Assembly: GCF_032854445.1 (NCBI RefSeq)
Contig: NC_088300.1
Coordinates: forward strand, 82,065,084 to 82,129,083
Direction of reading: 5' to 3'
From: Liolophura sinensis
Taxonomy: Eukaryota; Mollusca; Polyplacophora; Chitonida; Chitonidae
Length of the DNA: 64,000 nucleotides
The position numbers and the translations under genes are program-made. Every line of letters starts with the position of its first letter. The stretch's first letter is position 1. The notes under the pieces were generated by a model. It saw only the letters and a list, made by a program, of their open reading frames with translations. It had not been told where the DNA came from and did not search any database. Below, in pieces: positions 20,890 through 34,400 of this stretch.

Positions 20890-22450
20890 AATACGACCAT
20901 GGTTTTCTCAGGTCATCAATGGGCATACTCTGCAAGCCCATAACACGGCCATGGTTTCCTCGCGGTTATTATTTAGCATGCGCTGCAGTCCCTAAATATG
21001 ATGGACTGACTACAGCCATGGTTTCCTCACAACCATCACTAAGCATACATGTATATCGTGCAGCACTGACTACTGTCATGGTTTCTTCATGGCAACCACT
21101 AAGCATAAATATATATTGTGCAGGACTAACTGTGGCCATGGTTTCCCCATGGCAATCATAGAGCAAACATGCATACTGTGACGGAATGATTGCGGCCACG
21201 GTTTCCTCACGGCCATCACTAAGCATACATGTATACTGTGCAGGACTTACTTCGGCTATGGTTTCCTCACGGCCATCACTGAGCATATATGTATATCATA
21301 CAGCACTTACTACTGTCATGGTTTCCTCATGGCCACCACTGAGCATACACGTATATTGTGCAGGACTAACTGTGGCCATGGTTTCCTCATGGTCATCACT
21401 GAACATATATGTATATTGTGCAGAACTAACTACGGTCATGGGTTCCTCATGGCCATCACTGAGCATACATGTATATTGTGCAGGATTAAGTAGGGCCATA
21501 CTTTCTTCACGGCCATCATTGAGCACCCACGTATGTTATACAGGACTAGCCACAGCCGTGGTTTCCTCGCGACCACCATTGAGCATACATGTACATGTAT
21601 ATTGTGCAGGACTGACTACGGCCATGATTTCCTCACAACCATCACTGAGCATACATGTATATTGTACAGGATTAACTACGGTTGTGATTTCCTCATGGCC
21701 ACCCCTGAGCATACATGTCCATGGATATTGTGCAGGACTGACTACAGCCATGGTTTCCTCACAATCATCACTGAGCATACATGTATATTGTACAGAAGTA
21801 ACTACGGTCATGGTTTCCTCATGGCCATCACTGAGCAAACATGTATATTGTGCAGGACTAAGTACGGCCATGGTTTCCTCACAGCCATCACTGAGCATAT
21901 ATGTACATTGTGCAGGACGAACTATGGCCATGGTTTCTCCACGGCGATCACTGAGTAAAGATGCATACTGTGCAGGACTGACTACGGATATGGTTTCCTC
22001 ACGGTCATCACTGAACATACATGTATATTATGCAGGATTAAGTACGGCCATGGTTTCCTCACGGCCATCACTGCGCATACATGTATACTGTGCAGGACTC
22101 AATACGGCCATGGTTTCCTCGCGGCCATTACTGTGTATACATGTATATCGTACTGGATAAACTAAGACCATGTTTTTTTCACGGCCACCACTGAGCATAC
22201 ATGTTTATTGTGCAGGACTGACTACCGCCATGGTTTCCTCACGGTCATCACCGAGCAAACATGTTTATTGTGCAGGATTGACTATCGCCATGGTATCCTC
22301 GCGGCCATCACTGAGCATACCTGTATATAACGCAGGACAGGCTACGGCCATCACTGAGCATACATGTATATTGCGCGGGGCTAACTACGGCCATGGTTTT
22401 CTCCTGAGCATACATGTATAATGTGCAGGACTAACTACTGGTTTCTTTCT
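20890..22450. repeat. Minisatellite, 60-bp unit, about 26 copies
   Basis: The unit is GGACTAACTACGGCCATGGT, TTCCTCACGGCCATCACTGA and GCATACATGTATATTGTGCA. The unit is divisible by 3, which produces a 324-residue periodic ORF that I do not regard as a gene. Confidence 0.94.
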
Positions 22451-22518
22451 TGTAATTATTAGGCATACATGTATATAATGACCTGCTTTTAAAATGCTGC
22501 AACATGAATCCGTGAAAG

Positions 22519-22800
22519 TATAACGACTGACATCTGAGGAACGGAAACGCACCATTGCCTTGGTTGAAGTTGGCCTGATTACAAGGGTCGTAGCAAGGTT
22601 TGGATGTCACCAGAGTACCATCACAAGACTAAACAGACAATGGTTGCTTCGACGCTGGCATGGCGTTCTCGTCTCTGACGAATTTCACCTCATGAACGCC
22701 AACGGACGTGTACGTGTCTGGCGCCGCAGTGGAGAACGCTATCTTGATGATTGTGTTGTGCAGACTTGATCGATGAGGCGGCGCAATTGTGATAGTTTGG
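22519..22800 (+). pseudogene. Internally deleted Tc1-like transposase relic
   Basis: The reading frame starts LTSEERKRTIALVEVGLITR and continues VVARFGCHQSTITRLNRQW, a Tc1-type helix-turn-helix. It then jumps to WHGVLVSDEFHLMNANGRVR, the region of the first catalytic Asp, and VWRRSGERY. Most of the central part and the C-terminus are missing, so it cannot encode a transposase. Confidence 0.75.
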
Positions 22801-22826
22801 GGGTGGTATCAATTTTCATCACATTT

Positions 22827-23067
22827 GCGGAATGGAACTCTGAAATCGACCAACACGAAGTGTTAGGAGAATTATGGCGAATAACTGCTTCTGATGTTTC
22901 GGACCGACAGTAAGCCACATTTACCGCATCTTCACACGCGCATTAAATCTTCCCTAACGTAATTCGATGTCAACCCAGTGGTCCCCATAATTAACTAACA
23001 TGTACTGTGCCTCGCCGAACCAAAAACGATCCATGACACAACGAAAATTCATAAAATACATTTTCAG
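22827..23067. repeat. Left arm of a long inverted repeat
   Basis: It pairs with 23322-23553 across a ~250-bp spacer. Matched segments include GAACTCTGAAATCGACCAAC, GAATAACTGCTTCTGATGT and CGCCGAACCAAAAACGATCC. The arms have small indels and are roughly 80-85% alike by eye. Confidence 0.8.
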
Positions 23068-23321
23068 GCCCTACACCCACTGTGGCCTCCATCTCGTTCT
23101 TATAGTCCCGCATACAAGTCACGTGATCGATGTGACCCTAGAAAAAAATATGGTCATTCAAGGGAGATAATACCTATGACAATATTATAGTAACACTAGG
23201 CAAGTCTAGTCGTCCATTTGGTTTGTTCGCTCCCCCTGTCGTCTGATGGCGCTTCTTTCTCGTTCGTTCTCGCAAGTGATCTTAATGGATACAGACGGTT
23301 TCGACCACCGTGCGTGTTTGT

Positions 23322-23553
23322 GTTTGAAAATGTATTTATTTTGTGAATTTGTGCGGTTATCATGGATCGTTTTTGGTTCGGCGAGACTCAGAAAAGGTTA
23401 GTTGATGATGTGGATCACTCGGTTGACATCAATTTAAGCTAGGGAAGATTGAATGCGCGTGTGAATGTGGCTTACCGTCGATCCGACACATCAGAAGCAG
23501 TTATTCCCCGTAACTCTCTGTGTTGGTCGATTTCAGAGTTACATTCCGGAACT
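23322..23553. repeat. Right arm of the long inverted repeat
   Basis: Inverted copy of 22827-23067. It contains a short plus-strand ORF from 23362, MDRFWFGETQKRLVDDVDHS. The other arm carries the related MDRFWFGEAQYMLV on the minus strand. Neither ORF is recognised. Confidence 0.8.
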
Positions 23554-23559
23554 ATTTTC

Positions 23560-24394
23560 GTCACAGAACACAGCTCCGTGAATGCATTGGTTGCGTTACA
23601 ACAGTTTACTACAGGGACGCCATTTTAAGACGTCACGTTGTACCCTGTATTCGTCAACACTAGGCTACAACGGGAGTGACGTATGATACCACAAGCTGTT
23701 ATCCTGAGACTGATCCTGTCCACGAGAAGGCGTTGTGTGGCATTCAGTGCAAATACTGTACCGGTGGTCATGCCCGGTTCTAACGGTCTTTGGATCTCTT
23801 GTGTGTTCCACTTCCTCTACATTAAAATTGTGTACTTTCCAATGACACTTCGCACATTAATAATGACACTTCGCACATTAATAATGCGTTACCGACTCAC
23901 CTGAATGTGAATGCAATACACCACCAACACCGAATAAAATCGGGTTTAGCGTCAATTGCACTTTTTACCTCTGGTGTATTTTTGGTTGACGGCTGGTATA
24001 TGAGTGTCTGTTTCGACGCATAGATTTAATGTGTTTCAGTATATGTGAAAGACAATTCTTACATTCAAATTTTGCATTTTTTGTCAATGTGCTATTACGA
24101 CATGAAATAAATTGACGTGGTGTTAGTCTCTCCACCACAGACCATTCGAATTCGTCGATTCTATGCTTTACCGAGAAACATCCGGATTTCTGATAAGCGT
24201 GAAAAATGGTCAGTGTTAGCCAATGAAAATACCTTGGCAAACATGAACAATTTTTCAGTGGTTGAAGTGGAGGTGTGTCTTTATATATAATATTTATATA
24301 CCTTACACAGAAACAGGGTGTCGACTTGCAAGTCTTGCCTCCCCCCCCCCCCCCCCCAAACCCCAAAGAAACTACTTAAGCAAGACCTGCAGGA
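23560..24394. other. No gene seen; dispersed repeat fragment and C-run
   Basis: GGTTGACGGCTGGTAT and GTCTGTTTCGACGCATA at 23985-24025 recur at 62413-62465. An 18-bp duplication, ACACTTCGCACATTAATAAT, lies at 23845-23885. A run of about 17 C lies at 24341-24357. Confidence 0.5.
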
Positions 24395-24960
24395 TTTCGA
24401 TCTATTACTTGACTGGCAGACAATCTACGCACTGGGCCAATGGATTTATTTTTTTGTTTAATTGGTGTTTTACGCCGTACTCAAGAATGTTTCACTTATA
24501 TGACGGCGGTCAGCATTATGGTGGGAGCCCAGCGGGAAACCCAAGACTACCTGCAGGTTGGTGTAGGACCTTCCCACCTACGACTGGAGTGGAGGCCAGC
24601 ATGAGCTGGACTTGAACTCACAGGGACCACATTGGTGAAAGGCTCCTGTGTCATGTGCCACACTGGGGTGCTAACCACCATGGAGGCTCCCTAGGCCAGT
24701 GGAAGATCCATGTTTGTTTACCAGACAGACGGTATATTAAAGCACTACTGCCCGCTGGAAGACCCAGGTATCTTGCTTTCCAGGTGGATGGTCGAAGCAC
24801 TGGGACTCAAAACTCAAATGTAGTGCTTTCCAGGCTAAGCACTGGACCACTGGAAGACCCATGCTTACTGCTTACCAGGCAAACGGTCTAAGCATTGGGT
24901 AAAATGGAAGATCCAGTTGTATTACTGGCCAGGCAGATAGTATATGCACCAGGCCACTGA
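24395..24960. repeat. Diverged ~58-bp tandem repeat, split by a SINE
   Basis: Units share ACTGGAAGACCCA, TTACTGCTTACCAGGCA and GACGGTCTAAGCACTGGG. One unit lies at 24395-24434, left of the SINE, and about four lie at 24695-24960. From 24961 to 25395 I see nothing further. Confidence 0.65.
24435..24690 (-). mobile_element. tRNA-derived SINE (type B)
   Basis: On the minus strand it has a head with a B-box-like GTGAGTTCAAGTCCAG. It continues GGTTTCCCGCTGGGC, CCACCATAATGCTGAC and the tail CTTGAGTACGGCGTAAAACA. It is inserted within a tandem repeat. Confidence 0.85.
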
Positions 24961-25407
24961 AATTTGAGTGGTACAAATAAAAATAAAGCAGGGAGAAATA
25001 AGAATTCCACGTATGAAATGATATGCTTTTATCCTTTTTTATGAAATGATATGAAATATTGTAGTGTGTGATGTATACATTTGGTTACCTGACAAGTTTT
25101 ATAAACAGGTACATTTAACATTCTCAGTCAAGTACTGTTACAGTACATATCTCTGACATGTCTTTTCACAGGAACATCTGTTTTAACACTGTGTCTTTCA
25201 CAGTGATGTACAGCTCAGCCCACAGTTATGCAGACCATGCATATTCTAGCTCTCACTAGGGGCCAATATTTTTACCTTACTATATACAGCATGGGCCATT
25301 CCAATCCTAATATGCAAATGATTGTAAGAATACAAAAAGTCCTACACATTTGTTCATAGCAGTGACTCACTGCCCTGCATAAACTGCCCAGGAGGCTCAG
25401 CTTTGAT

Positions 25408-25621
25408 TTTTTTTATTTATTTATGATTGGTGTTGTACGCTGCACTCAAGAACATTTCACTTATACGACGGCAGCGAGCATTGAGGAAACCAAGCAGTGC
25501 CTCGGGGAAACCCACGACCATCTGCAGATTGCTGCCAGACCTTCCCACATATGACCAGAGAGGAAGCTAGAATGACTGTCAGTGCACCGCACTGGCAAGC
25601 TTACCACCTCGGCCATGGCTA
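25408..25621 (-). mobile_element. tRNA-derived SINE (type B) with target-site duplication
   Basis: Same family as at 24435, more diverged. The duplication AGCTTTGAT flanks it at 25399-25407 and 25622-25630. From 25631 to 26340 I see no further feature. Confidence 0.85.
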
Positions 25622-26349
25622 AGCTTTGATGAACTTTGTCAACAATATATGGTTTTATACAGATTAATACACAATATACAGTGGAGATGCCATTAATAAG
25701 AGTTTGTGTGCAATGCACAATGTAGCAATGCTGTTTAAAAATAAATTGGCTGTACAACTTTAAAATTCTGAACTTGAGCTTGGTAACATTTGCTGATACA
25801 TGAGAAATCCACTTCAATATATACAGACTTATGTACCTATCTGCACTTTCAACCACACATTTACAGGTGAACATATTGGATTCTGTCCATTACTTCCTAA
25901 TTTTACATCACTGTAAAATCATGTAAAGAATGTGTTAAAATAAGAACTCTGTTGACATGCATGAAAAGATGTGAATAGTGAGTGAACAAATGCAGTGGGA
26001 AAACCTGTGAGTGCAGTCATACCACAAGGTTAAGAATGCATCCAAAAAGTTTTGACTACTCCAAATTCCTTCTTTCATGGGTGGGGATGGATCAGGGCTA
26101 AACTATGAAACTATATACAACAACAGCTTAAGTAAGACATTCTATATATCTGTGTAAAATATCTCTCAAGAGGCAAAATGGGCATTCTTACCACACATGT
26201 ACATACCAGAATATATTAAATAAAACAGTGAATTGAACATTGTGGGAGTAGTATAATAAACTAGACAACAGTGTACAATCATACAAATTAAAAACAAAAG
26301 AGCTGATCCAGTACCTAGTGGTCACAGCTAACTGAATGATACACAGTTA

Positions 26350-26690
26350 CCAAGAATGTCTAATAAACTCCTGTGTAACTCATGGCACATAGTGCTGGTC
26401 ACTGTCCACATTAATGAGCCATGGAGTAACCAGAACTCATGTGTAACTCATGGTACATAGTGCTGGTCACTGTCCACATTAATGAGCCATGGAGTAACCA
26501 GAACTCATGTGTAACTCATGGCACATAGTGCTGGTCACTGTCCACATTAATGAGCCATGGAGTAACCAGAACTCTTGTGTAACTCATGGCACATAGTGCT
26601 GGTCACTGTCCACATTAATGAGCCATGGAGTAACCAGAACTCTTGTGTAACTCACAGCACACAGTGCTGGTCACTGCCCGCATTGAGCCA
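26350..26690. repeat. Tandem repeat, 67-bp unit, 5 copies
   Basis: The unit is TGTGTAACTCATGGCACATA, GTGCTGGTCACTGTCCACAT, TAATGAGCCATGGAGTAACC and AGAACTC. The inner copies are almost identical. It lies downstream of the zinc transporter stop codon and may fall in its 3' UTR; 26691-27065 is plain sequence. Confidence 0.93.
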
Positions 26691-27069
26691 TAGTGTTACC
26701 AAAAATCTCTTGTACATGTAACTCTTGACATTCACTGTTGGCCTTTGTGATATGAAGTCAAAAAGTCACCCATGGAAATAATCTTCCCCAACTCATACAT
26801 CCTTTATCAACTATTCACATCTATAGACAGAGTCTATCTCTCTATCACTTGTTGTTACATACCTGATATAGGAAACACTGAGGCAGACAATAACAGGAAC
26901 TACACATACACACAATCCCTACTGTAAAACAGTTTCGTTAAAAAAATGTTGCCTTGTATTTGATTCATTCTTTATGTCTTATTAAATCAACTTGGGTAAA
27001 CTTTGCCCAGAAGTTAATCTGACAGTCGGCATCACTTCAGTTATCTCCTCTGATAAGGCCTGCCCTGCT

Positions 27070-27860
27070 TGGTTGTGTGGTCTGTGACATGTTTTGTTGT
27101 GTGTGGGTTTGTGTTGTGTGTGGTCTGTGGGTTTGTGTTGTTTTGTTTGTGTTGTGTGATCTGTGTAGTCTGAAGGTTTCTGGTCTGTGTAGTCTGTGGG
27201 TATGTGTTGTGTGGTCTGTGGGTATATGTTGTGTGGTCTGTGGGTATGTGTTGTGTGGTCTGTGGGCTTGTGTTGTGTGGTCTGTGGGTATGTGTTGTGT
27301 GGTCTGTGTGTTTGTGCTGTTTTGTTTGTGTTGTGTGGTCTGTGGGTATATGTTGTGTGGTCTGTGGGTATGTGTTGTCTGGTCTGTGGGCTTGTGTTGT
27401 GTGGTCTGTGGGTATGTGTTGTGTGGTCTATGTGTTTGTGCTGTTTTGTTTGTGTTGTGTGGTCTGTGGGTATGTGTTGTGTGGTCTGTGGGTATGTGTT
27501 GTGTGGTCTGGGGGTTTGTGTGGTCTGGGGGTTTGTGTAGTCTGTGGGTTTGTGTTGTGTGGTATGTGGGTTTGTGTTGTGTGGTATGTGGGTTTGTGTT
27601 GTGTGGTCTGTGCTGTTTTGTTTGTGTTGTGTGGTCTGTGGGTATGTGTTGTGTGGTCTGTGCTGTTTTGTTTGTGTTGTGTGGTCTGTGGGTATGTGTT
27701 GTGTGGTCTGTGGGTATGTGTTGTGTGGTCTGGGGGTTTGTGTGGTCTGTGGGTTTGTGTTGTGTGGTATGTGGGTTTGTGTTGTGTGGTCTGTGGATGT
27801 ATGTTGTGTGGTCTGTGGGTTTATGGTGTGTTGTCTGTGGGCTTGTGTTGTGTAGTCAGT
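27070..27860. repeat. GT-rich minisatellite, about 24-bp unit
   Basis: The unit is TGTGTTGTGTGGTCTGTGGG then TATG, with a second variant GTGCTGTTTTGTTTGTG. The plus strand has almost no C or A. Long VCGYVLCGLW-type ORFs are by-products. It ends about 330 bp downstream of the transporter stop. Confidence 0.93.
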
Positions 27861-28187
27861 CCCTTCACATGTGTAATCAGCTCCATTGCTCCGTTAATAC
27901 ATGTATTAATACTCTACTGACATTTTCTCAAGTCACCATTATATGTGACCAAAAAAGAAATGCAAGCTAATGATGTCTGATCAATTGGACAACTTGAGGA
28001 GATACAGCTCCTCAATTAGACTTGGTCTGCTTACTTTACCACACAGGAATGATTTCAAAATATCACTATCCAGTGCACTGTTACACTGTACGTGAGAAAT
28101 GTGGATGTGCTATATGCAGGTCTGTTCCCTGGCGCCTTAAGTGAGACATGACACAAATCCTACCAGAATCTGACCCAGGCTGTGTCC

Positions 28188-28415
28188 TCACAGCTGCTTA
28201 AGCTCCACCTCATCCGACTCTTTCTTCACTGCTTCCTGAGACTCGGTTTGCTGCAGTGATTTCACAGATGTCTTCTGAGTGAGCACGGAGCTGTCAGATG
28301 GGGTCTTCCCATTCGATACCGAGGAAATCTTTTTCCCACAGCAGGTATTGGGGTAACACTGCCTGTCTGGTCCACATTCCAACATGCAGTCTCGTCCCAG
28401 CTGGGCCTCTTCAAC
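28188..28415 (-). CDS. Zinc transporter exon 8 (Cys-rich tail and stop)
   Basis: The acceptor is GTGTTCTGTCTCAG. It encodes VEEAQLGRDCMLECGPDRQC then YPNTCCGKK and an acidic, Ser-rich tail ending VELKQL and TGA. The Cys cluster resembles the ZnT1 tail. The acceptor lies inside the first unit of the 54-bp array. Confidence 0.9.
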   Translation of the reverse strand, partial: VEEAQLGRDCMLECGPDRQCYPNTCCGKKISSVSNGKTPSDSSVLTQKTSVKSLQQTESQEAVKKESDEVELKQL

Positions 28416-31400
28416 CTGAGACAGAACACACAAACACACGTCTTCACTCAGAATGTACTGTCGTACCTACAGCCTGTGACACAAACACACAATGTCTTCA
28501 CTCAGTACCTGCTGTCATACCTGCTACTAAAGACACAAACACACAATTTCTTCAATCAGTACGTACTGTCATACCTGCTACTAGAGACACAAACACACGT
28601 CTTCACTCAGTCTGTACTGTCATACCTGCCACGAGAGACACAAACACATAATGTCTTCACTCAGTACGTGCTGTCATACCTACAACCCCAGACACTAACA
28701 CACAATTTCTTCACTCAGTACCTGCTGTCATACCTGCCAGAAGTCTGTACTGTCATACCTACATGTACAACCTAAGACACCAACACACAATGTCTTCACT
28801 CAGTACATACTGTCATACCTGCCACGAGACACAAACACACAATGTCTTCACTCAGTCTGTACTGTCAAACTAAGACAAACACACAATGTCTTCACTCAGT
28901 CTGTACTGTCAAACTAAGACAAAAACACACAATGTCTTCACTCAGTAAATACTGTCATACCTGCTATGAGAGACACAAACACACAATGTCTGCACTCAGT
29001 ATGTGCTGTCATACCTGTCACTAGAGACACAAACACACAATGTCTTCACTCAGTACATACTGTCATACCTGCCACGAGACACAAACACACAATGTCTTCA
29101 CTCAGTACATGCTGTCATACCTACAACCTCAGACACAAACACACAATGTCTTCACTCAGTATGTACTGTCAAACTAAGACACAAACACACAATGTCTTCA
29201 CTCAGTACGTACTGTCATACCTGCCACTAGAGACACAAACACACAATGTCTTCACCCAGTACATGCTGTCATACTTGCCACGAGAGACACAAACACACAA
29301 TGTCTGCACTCAGTATGTACTGTCATACCTACAGCCTCAGACACAAACACACAATGTCTTCACTCAGTACATACTGTCATACCTGTCACTAGAGACACAA
29401 ACAAACAATGTCTTCACCCAGTACATGCTGTCATACTTGCCACGAGAGACACAAACACAGAATGTCTGCACTCAGTATGTACTGTCATACCTACAGCCTC
29501 AGACACAAACACACAATGTCTTCACTCAGTACATACTGCCATACCTGTCACTAGAGACACAAACAAACAATGTCTTCACCCAGTACATGCTGTCATACTT
29601 GCCACGAGAGACACAAACACACAATGTCTGCACTCAGTATGTACTGTCATACCTACAACCCCAGACACAAACACACAATGTCTTAACTCATTACTTCCTG
29701 TCATACCTACAACCCCAGACACTAACACACAATGTCTTCACTCAGTACGTGCTGTCATACCTACATGTACAAACTAAGACACAAACACACAATGTCTTCA
29801 CTCAGTACATACTGTCGTACCTGCTACGGCAGACACAAACACACAATGTCTTCACTAAGTCTGTACTGTCATACCTACAATCTGAGACACAAACACACAA
29901 TGTCTTTACTCAGTCTGTACTGTCAAACTAAGACACAAACACATAATGTCTTCACTCAGTAAATACTGTCATACCTGCTACGGCAGACACAAACACACAA
30001 TGTCTTTACTCAGTACATACTGTCATCCCTGCCACGAGAGACACAAACACACAATATCTTCACTCAGTACATACTGTCATACCTACAAACTGAGACACAA
30101 ACACACAATGTCTTCACTAAGTCTGTACTGTCATACCTACAATCTGAGACACAAACACACAATGTCTTTACTCAGTCTGTACTGTCAAACTAAGACACAA
30201 ACACATAATGTCTTCACTCAGTAAATACTGTCATACCTGCTACGGCAGACACAAACACACAATGTCTTTACTCAGTACATACTGTCATACCTGCCACTAG
30301 AGACACAAACACACAATGTCTTCACTCAGTCTGTACTGTCATACCTACAATCTGAGACACAAACACACAATGTCTTCACTCAGTACCTGCTGTCATACCT
30401 ACAACCTGTGACACAAACACACAATGTTTTCACTCAGTCTGTACTGTCAAACTAAGACACAAACACATAATGTCTTCACTCAGTAAATACCGTCACACCT
30501 GCTACAACAGACACAAACACACAATGTCTTCACTCAGTAGTGGCTGTCATACCTACAGCCTCAGACACAAACACACAATGTCTTCACTCAGTACATACTG
30601 TCATACCTACAGCCTCAGACACAAACACACAATGTCTTCACTCAGTAGTGGCTGTCATACCTACAACCTCAGACACAAACACACAATGTCTTCACTCAGT
30701 ATGTACTGTCAAACTAAGACACAAACACACAATGTCTTCACTCAGTACGTACTGTCATACCTGCCACTAGAGACACAAACAAACAATGTCTTCACCCAGT
30801 ACATGCTGTCATACTTGCCACGAGAGACACAAACACACAATGTCTGCACTCAGTATGTACTGTCATACCTACAGCCTCAGACACAAACACACAATGTCTT
30901 CACTCAGTACATACTGTCATACCTGTCACTAGAGACACAAACAAACAATGTCTTCACCCAGTACATGCTGTCATACTTGCCACGAAAGACACAAACACAC
31001 AATGTCTGCACTCAGTATGTACTGTCATACCTACAGCCTCAGACACAAACACACAATGTCTTCACTCAGTACATACTGTCATACCTGTCACTAGAGACAC
31101 AAACAAACAATGTCTTCACCCAGTACATGCTGTCATACTTGCCACGAGAGACACAAACACACAATGTCTGCACTCAGTATGTACTGTCATACCTACAACC
31201 CCAGACACAAACACACAATGTCTTCACTCAGTACATACTGTCATACCTGCCACTAGAGACACAAACAAACAATGTCTTCACCCAGTACATGCTGTCATAC
31301 TTGTCACTAGAGACACAAACACACAATGTCTTCACTCAGTACGTGCTGTCATACCTACAACCCCAGACACAAACACACAATGTCTTCACTCAGTACGTGC

Positions 31401-34400
31401 TGTCATACCTGTCACTAGAGACACAAACACACAATGTCTTCACTCAGTACATACTGTCATACTTGCCATGAGAGACACAAACACACAATGTCTGCACTCA
31501 GTATGTGCTGTCATACCTACAACCCCAGACACAAACACACAATGTCTTCACTCAGTACCTGCTGTCATACCTACAATCTGAGACACAAACACATAATGTC
31601 TTCACTCAGTACGTGCTGTCATACCTGTCACTAGAGACACAAACACACAATGTCTTCACTCAGTACATACTGTCATACCTGCCACGAGAGACACAAACAC
31701 ACAATGTCTGCACTCAGCATGTACTGTCATACCTACAACCCCAGACACTAACACACAATGTCTTCACTTAGTAGTGGCTGTCATACCTACAACCTCAGAC
31801 ACAAACACACAACATCTTCACTCAGTACGTGCTGTCATACCTACAACCCCAGACACAATCACACAATGTCTTCACTCAGTACCTGCTGTCATACCTACAA
31901 CCCCAGACACTAACACACAATGTCTTCACTCAGTACGTGCTGTCATACCTGCCACGAGAGACACAAACACACAATGTCTTCACTCAGTACATACTGTCAT
32001 ACCTGCTAGGAGAGACACAAACACACAATGTCTTCACTCAGTACATACTGTCATATCTGCTAGGAGAGACACAAACACACAATGTCTTCACTCAGTCTGT
32101 ACTGTCAAACTAAGACAAACACACACAATGTCTTCACTCAGTCTGTACTGTCAAACTAAGACAAAAACACACAATGTCTTCACTCAGTACATACTGTCAT
32201 ACCTGCTACAGCAGACACAAACACACAATGTCTTCACTCAGTACATACTGTCATACCTGCTACTAGAGACACAAACACACAATGTCTTCACTCAGTACGT
32301 GCTGTCATACCTACAACCCCAGACACAATCACACAATGTCTTCACTCAGTACCTGCTGTCATACCTACAACCCCAGACACTAACACACAATGTCTTCACT
32401 CAGTACGTGCTGTCATACCTGCCACAAGAGATACAAACACACACTGTCATACCTACATGTACAATCTGAGACACAAACACACAATGTCTTCACTCAGTAT
32501 GTACTGTCGTACCTACAACCTCAGACACAAACACACAATGTCTTCACTCAGTAAATACTGTCATACCTACAATCTGAGACACAAACACACAATGTCTTTA
32601 CTCAGTATGTACTGTCGTACCTACAACCTCAGACACAAACACACAATGTCTTCACTCAGTACATACTGTCATACCTACAATCTGAGACACAAATACACTA
32701 TGTCTTCACTCAGTCTGTACTGTCATACCTACAATCTGAGACAAGCACACAATGTCTTTACTCAGAACATACTGTCATACCTGCTACGACAGACACAAAC
32801 ACACAATTGCTTCATTCAGTCTGTACTGTCATACCTACAATCTGAGACACAAACACACAATGTCTTCACTCAGTATGTACTGTCATACCTACAATCTGAG
32901 ACACAAACACATAATGTCTTCACTCAGTAAATACTGTCATACATGCTACCACAGACAAAAACACACAATGTCTTTACTCAGTACATACTGTCATACCTGC
33001 CACTAGAGAGACAAACACACAATGTCTTCACTCAGTATGTGCTGTCATACCTACAATCTGAGACACAAACACACAATGTCTTCACTCAGTACGTACTGTC
33101 ATACCTGCTACGACAGACACAAACACACAATGTCTTCACTCAGTATGTACTGTCGTACCTACAACCTCAGACACAAACACACAATGTCTTCACTCAGTCT
33201 GTACTGTCATACCTACAATCTGAGACACAAACACACAATGTCTTCACTCAGTACATACTGTCATACCTGCTAGGAGAGACACAAACACACAATGTCTTCA
33301 CTCAGTAGTGGCTGTCATACCTACAAACTCAGACACAAACACCCAATGTCTTCACTCACGACGTACTGTCATACCTGCCACATCAGACACAAATACACAA
33401 TGTCTTCACTCAGTATGTACTGTCATACCATTAGTCTGCAGAGTTGTATGTGACTGAAAATCTACATGTACAGTACTAGTGGAAGGCAAGCAACATTGTG
33501 CAAGTCTCACCTCCACAAACTCAGGCTGGATGGTCGTGGAATGTATACCCTCATGGTGAAACATCTCCTTGATCTTGTCAGCCAGAATCATGTACTCATG
33601 TAAGTTCCGACAGCGTATATGAGCAGAGGCTATGATCCTATTGCCGGCTAATGCCCATATATGGAATTCATGAACAGCCAGGACACCTTCAATCTACAAT
33701 GGAAACCACAATTTGGTAGAAATCATACTCTATTACAAATGGAAGTCACATTAAAGTATAACCTCAATACAAAGGTTACATAGATCTAAATCTGGAAGAA
33801 ATCCATCTCTATTATAAATGGAAGACACACTGAAGTATAAACACAATACAAAGGTCAGACTAAACAGTGTTGATGACAGTGGTTCTAAGGGAAGATACAA
33901 TAAACTGTGCTAATGAACACAATGACTGGTGCTAATGAACACAACGGCCGGTGCCAATGACTGGTACCAATGAACACAACGACCTGCGCTAATGAACACA
34001 ATAAAGTCTGCCAATGAAGACAATAGCCTTTGCTAATGAACACAATGACCTGCGCTAATGAACACGATGACCCATCCCTCATGAACACAATGGCCAGTGC
34101 AATGGACACAACGGCCTGTGCCAATGGACACAATGACCCATCCCTCATGAACACAATGACCTGTGCGAATGAACACAATGACCCATCCCTCATGAACACA
34201 ATGGCCAGTGCAATGGACACAATGACCTGTGCCAATGTACACAATGGCCTGTGCCAATGAACACGATGACCTGTGCCAATGAACACCATGGCCCGCGCTA
34301 ATGAACACAATGGCCCGTCCCTCATGAACACAATGGCCCATCCCTCATGAACACAATGGCCCATCCCTAATGAACACAATGGCCCATCCCTCATGAACAC

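Noticed and set aside
27077-27970. Cys/Val-rich ORFs of up to 297 residues
   Set aside because: Three overlapping frames are all open because the GT-rich minisatellite lacks stop codons. No protein-like conservation is visible.
30470-31471. 333-residue and similar long ORFs in the 28-33 kb region
   Set aside because: They are periodic 18-residue translations of the 54-bp intronic array; several frames are open equally.
28410-33425. CRISPR array
   Set aside because: Units are directly adjacent with no unique spacers, and the window is eukaryotic.
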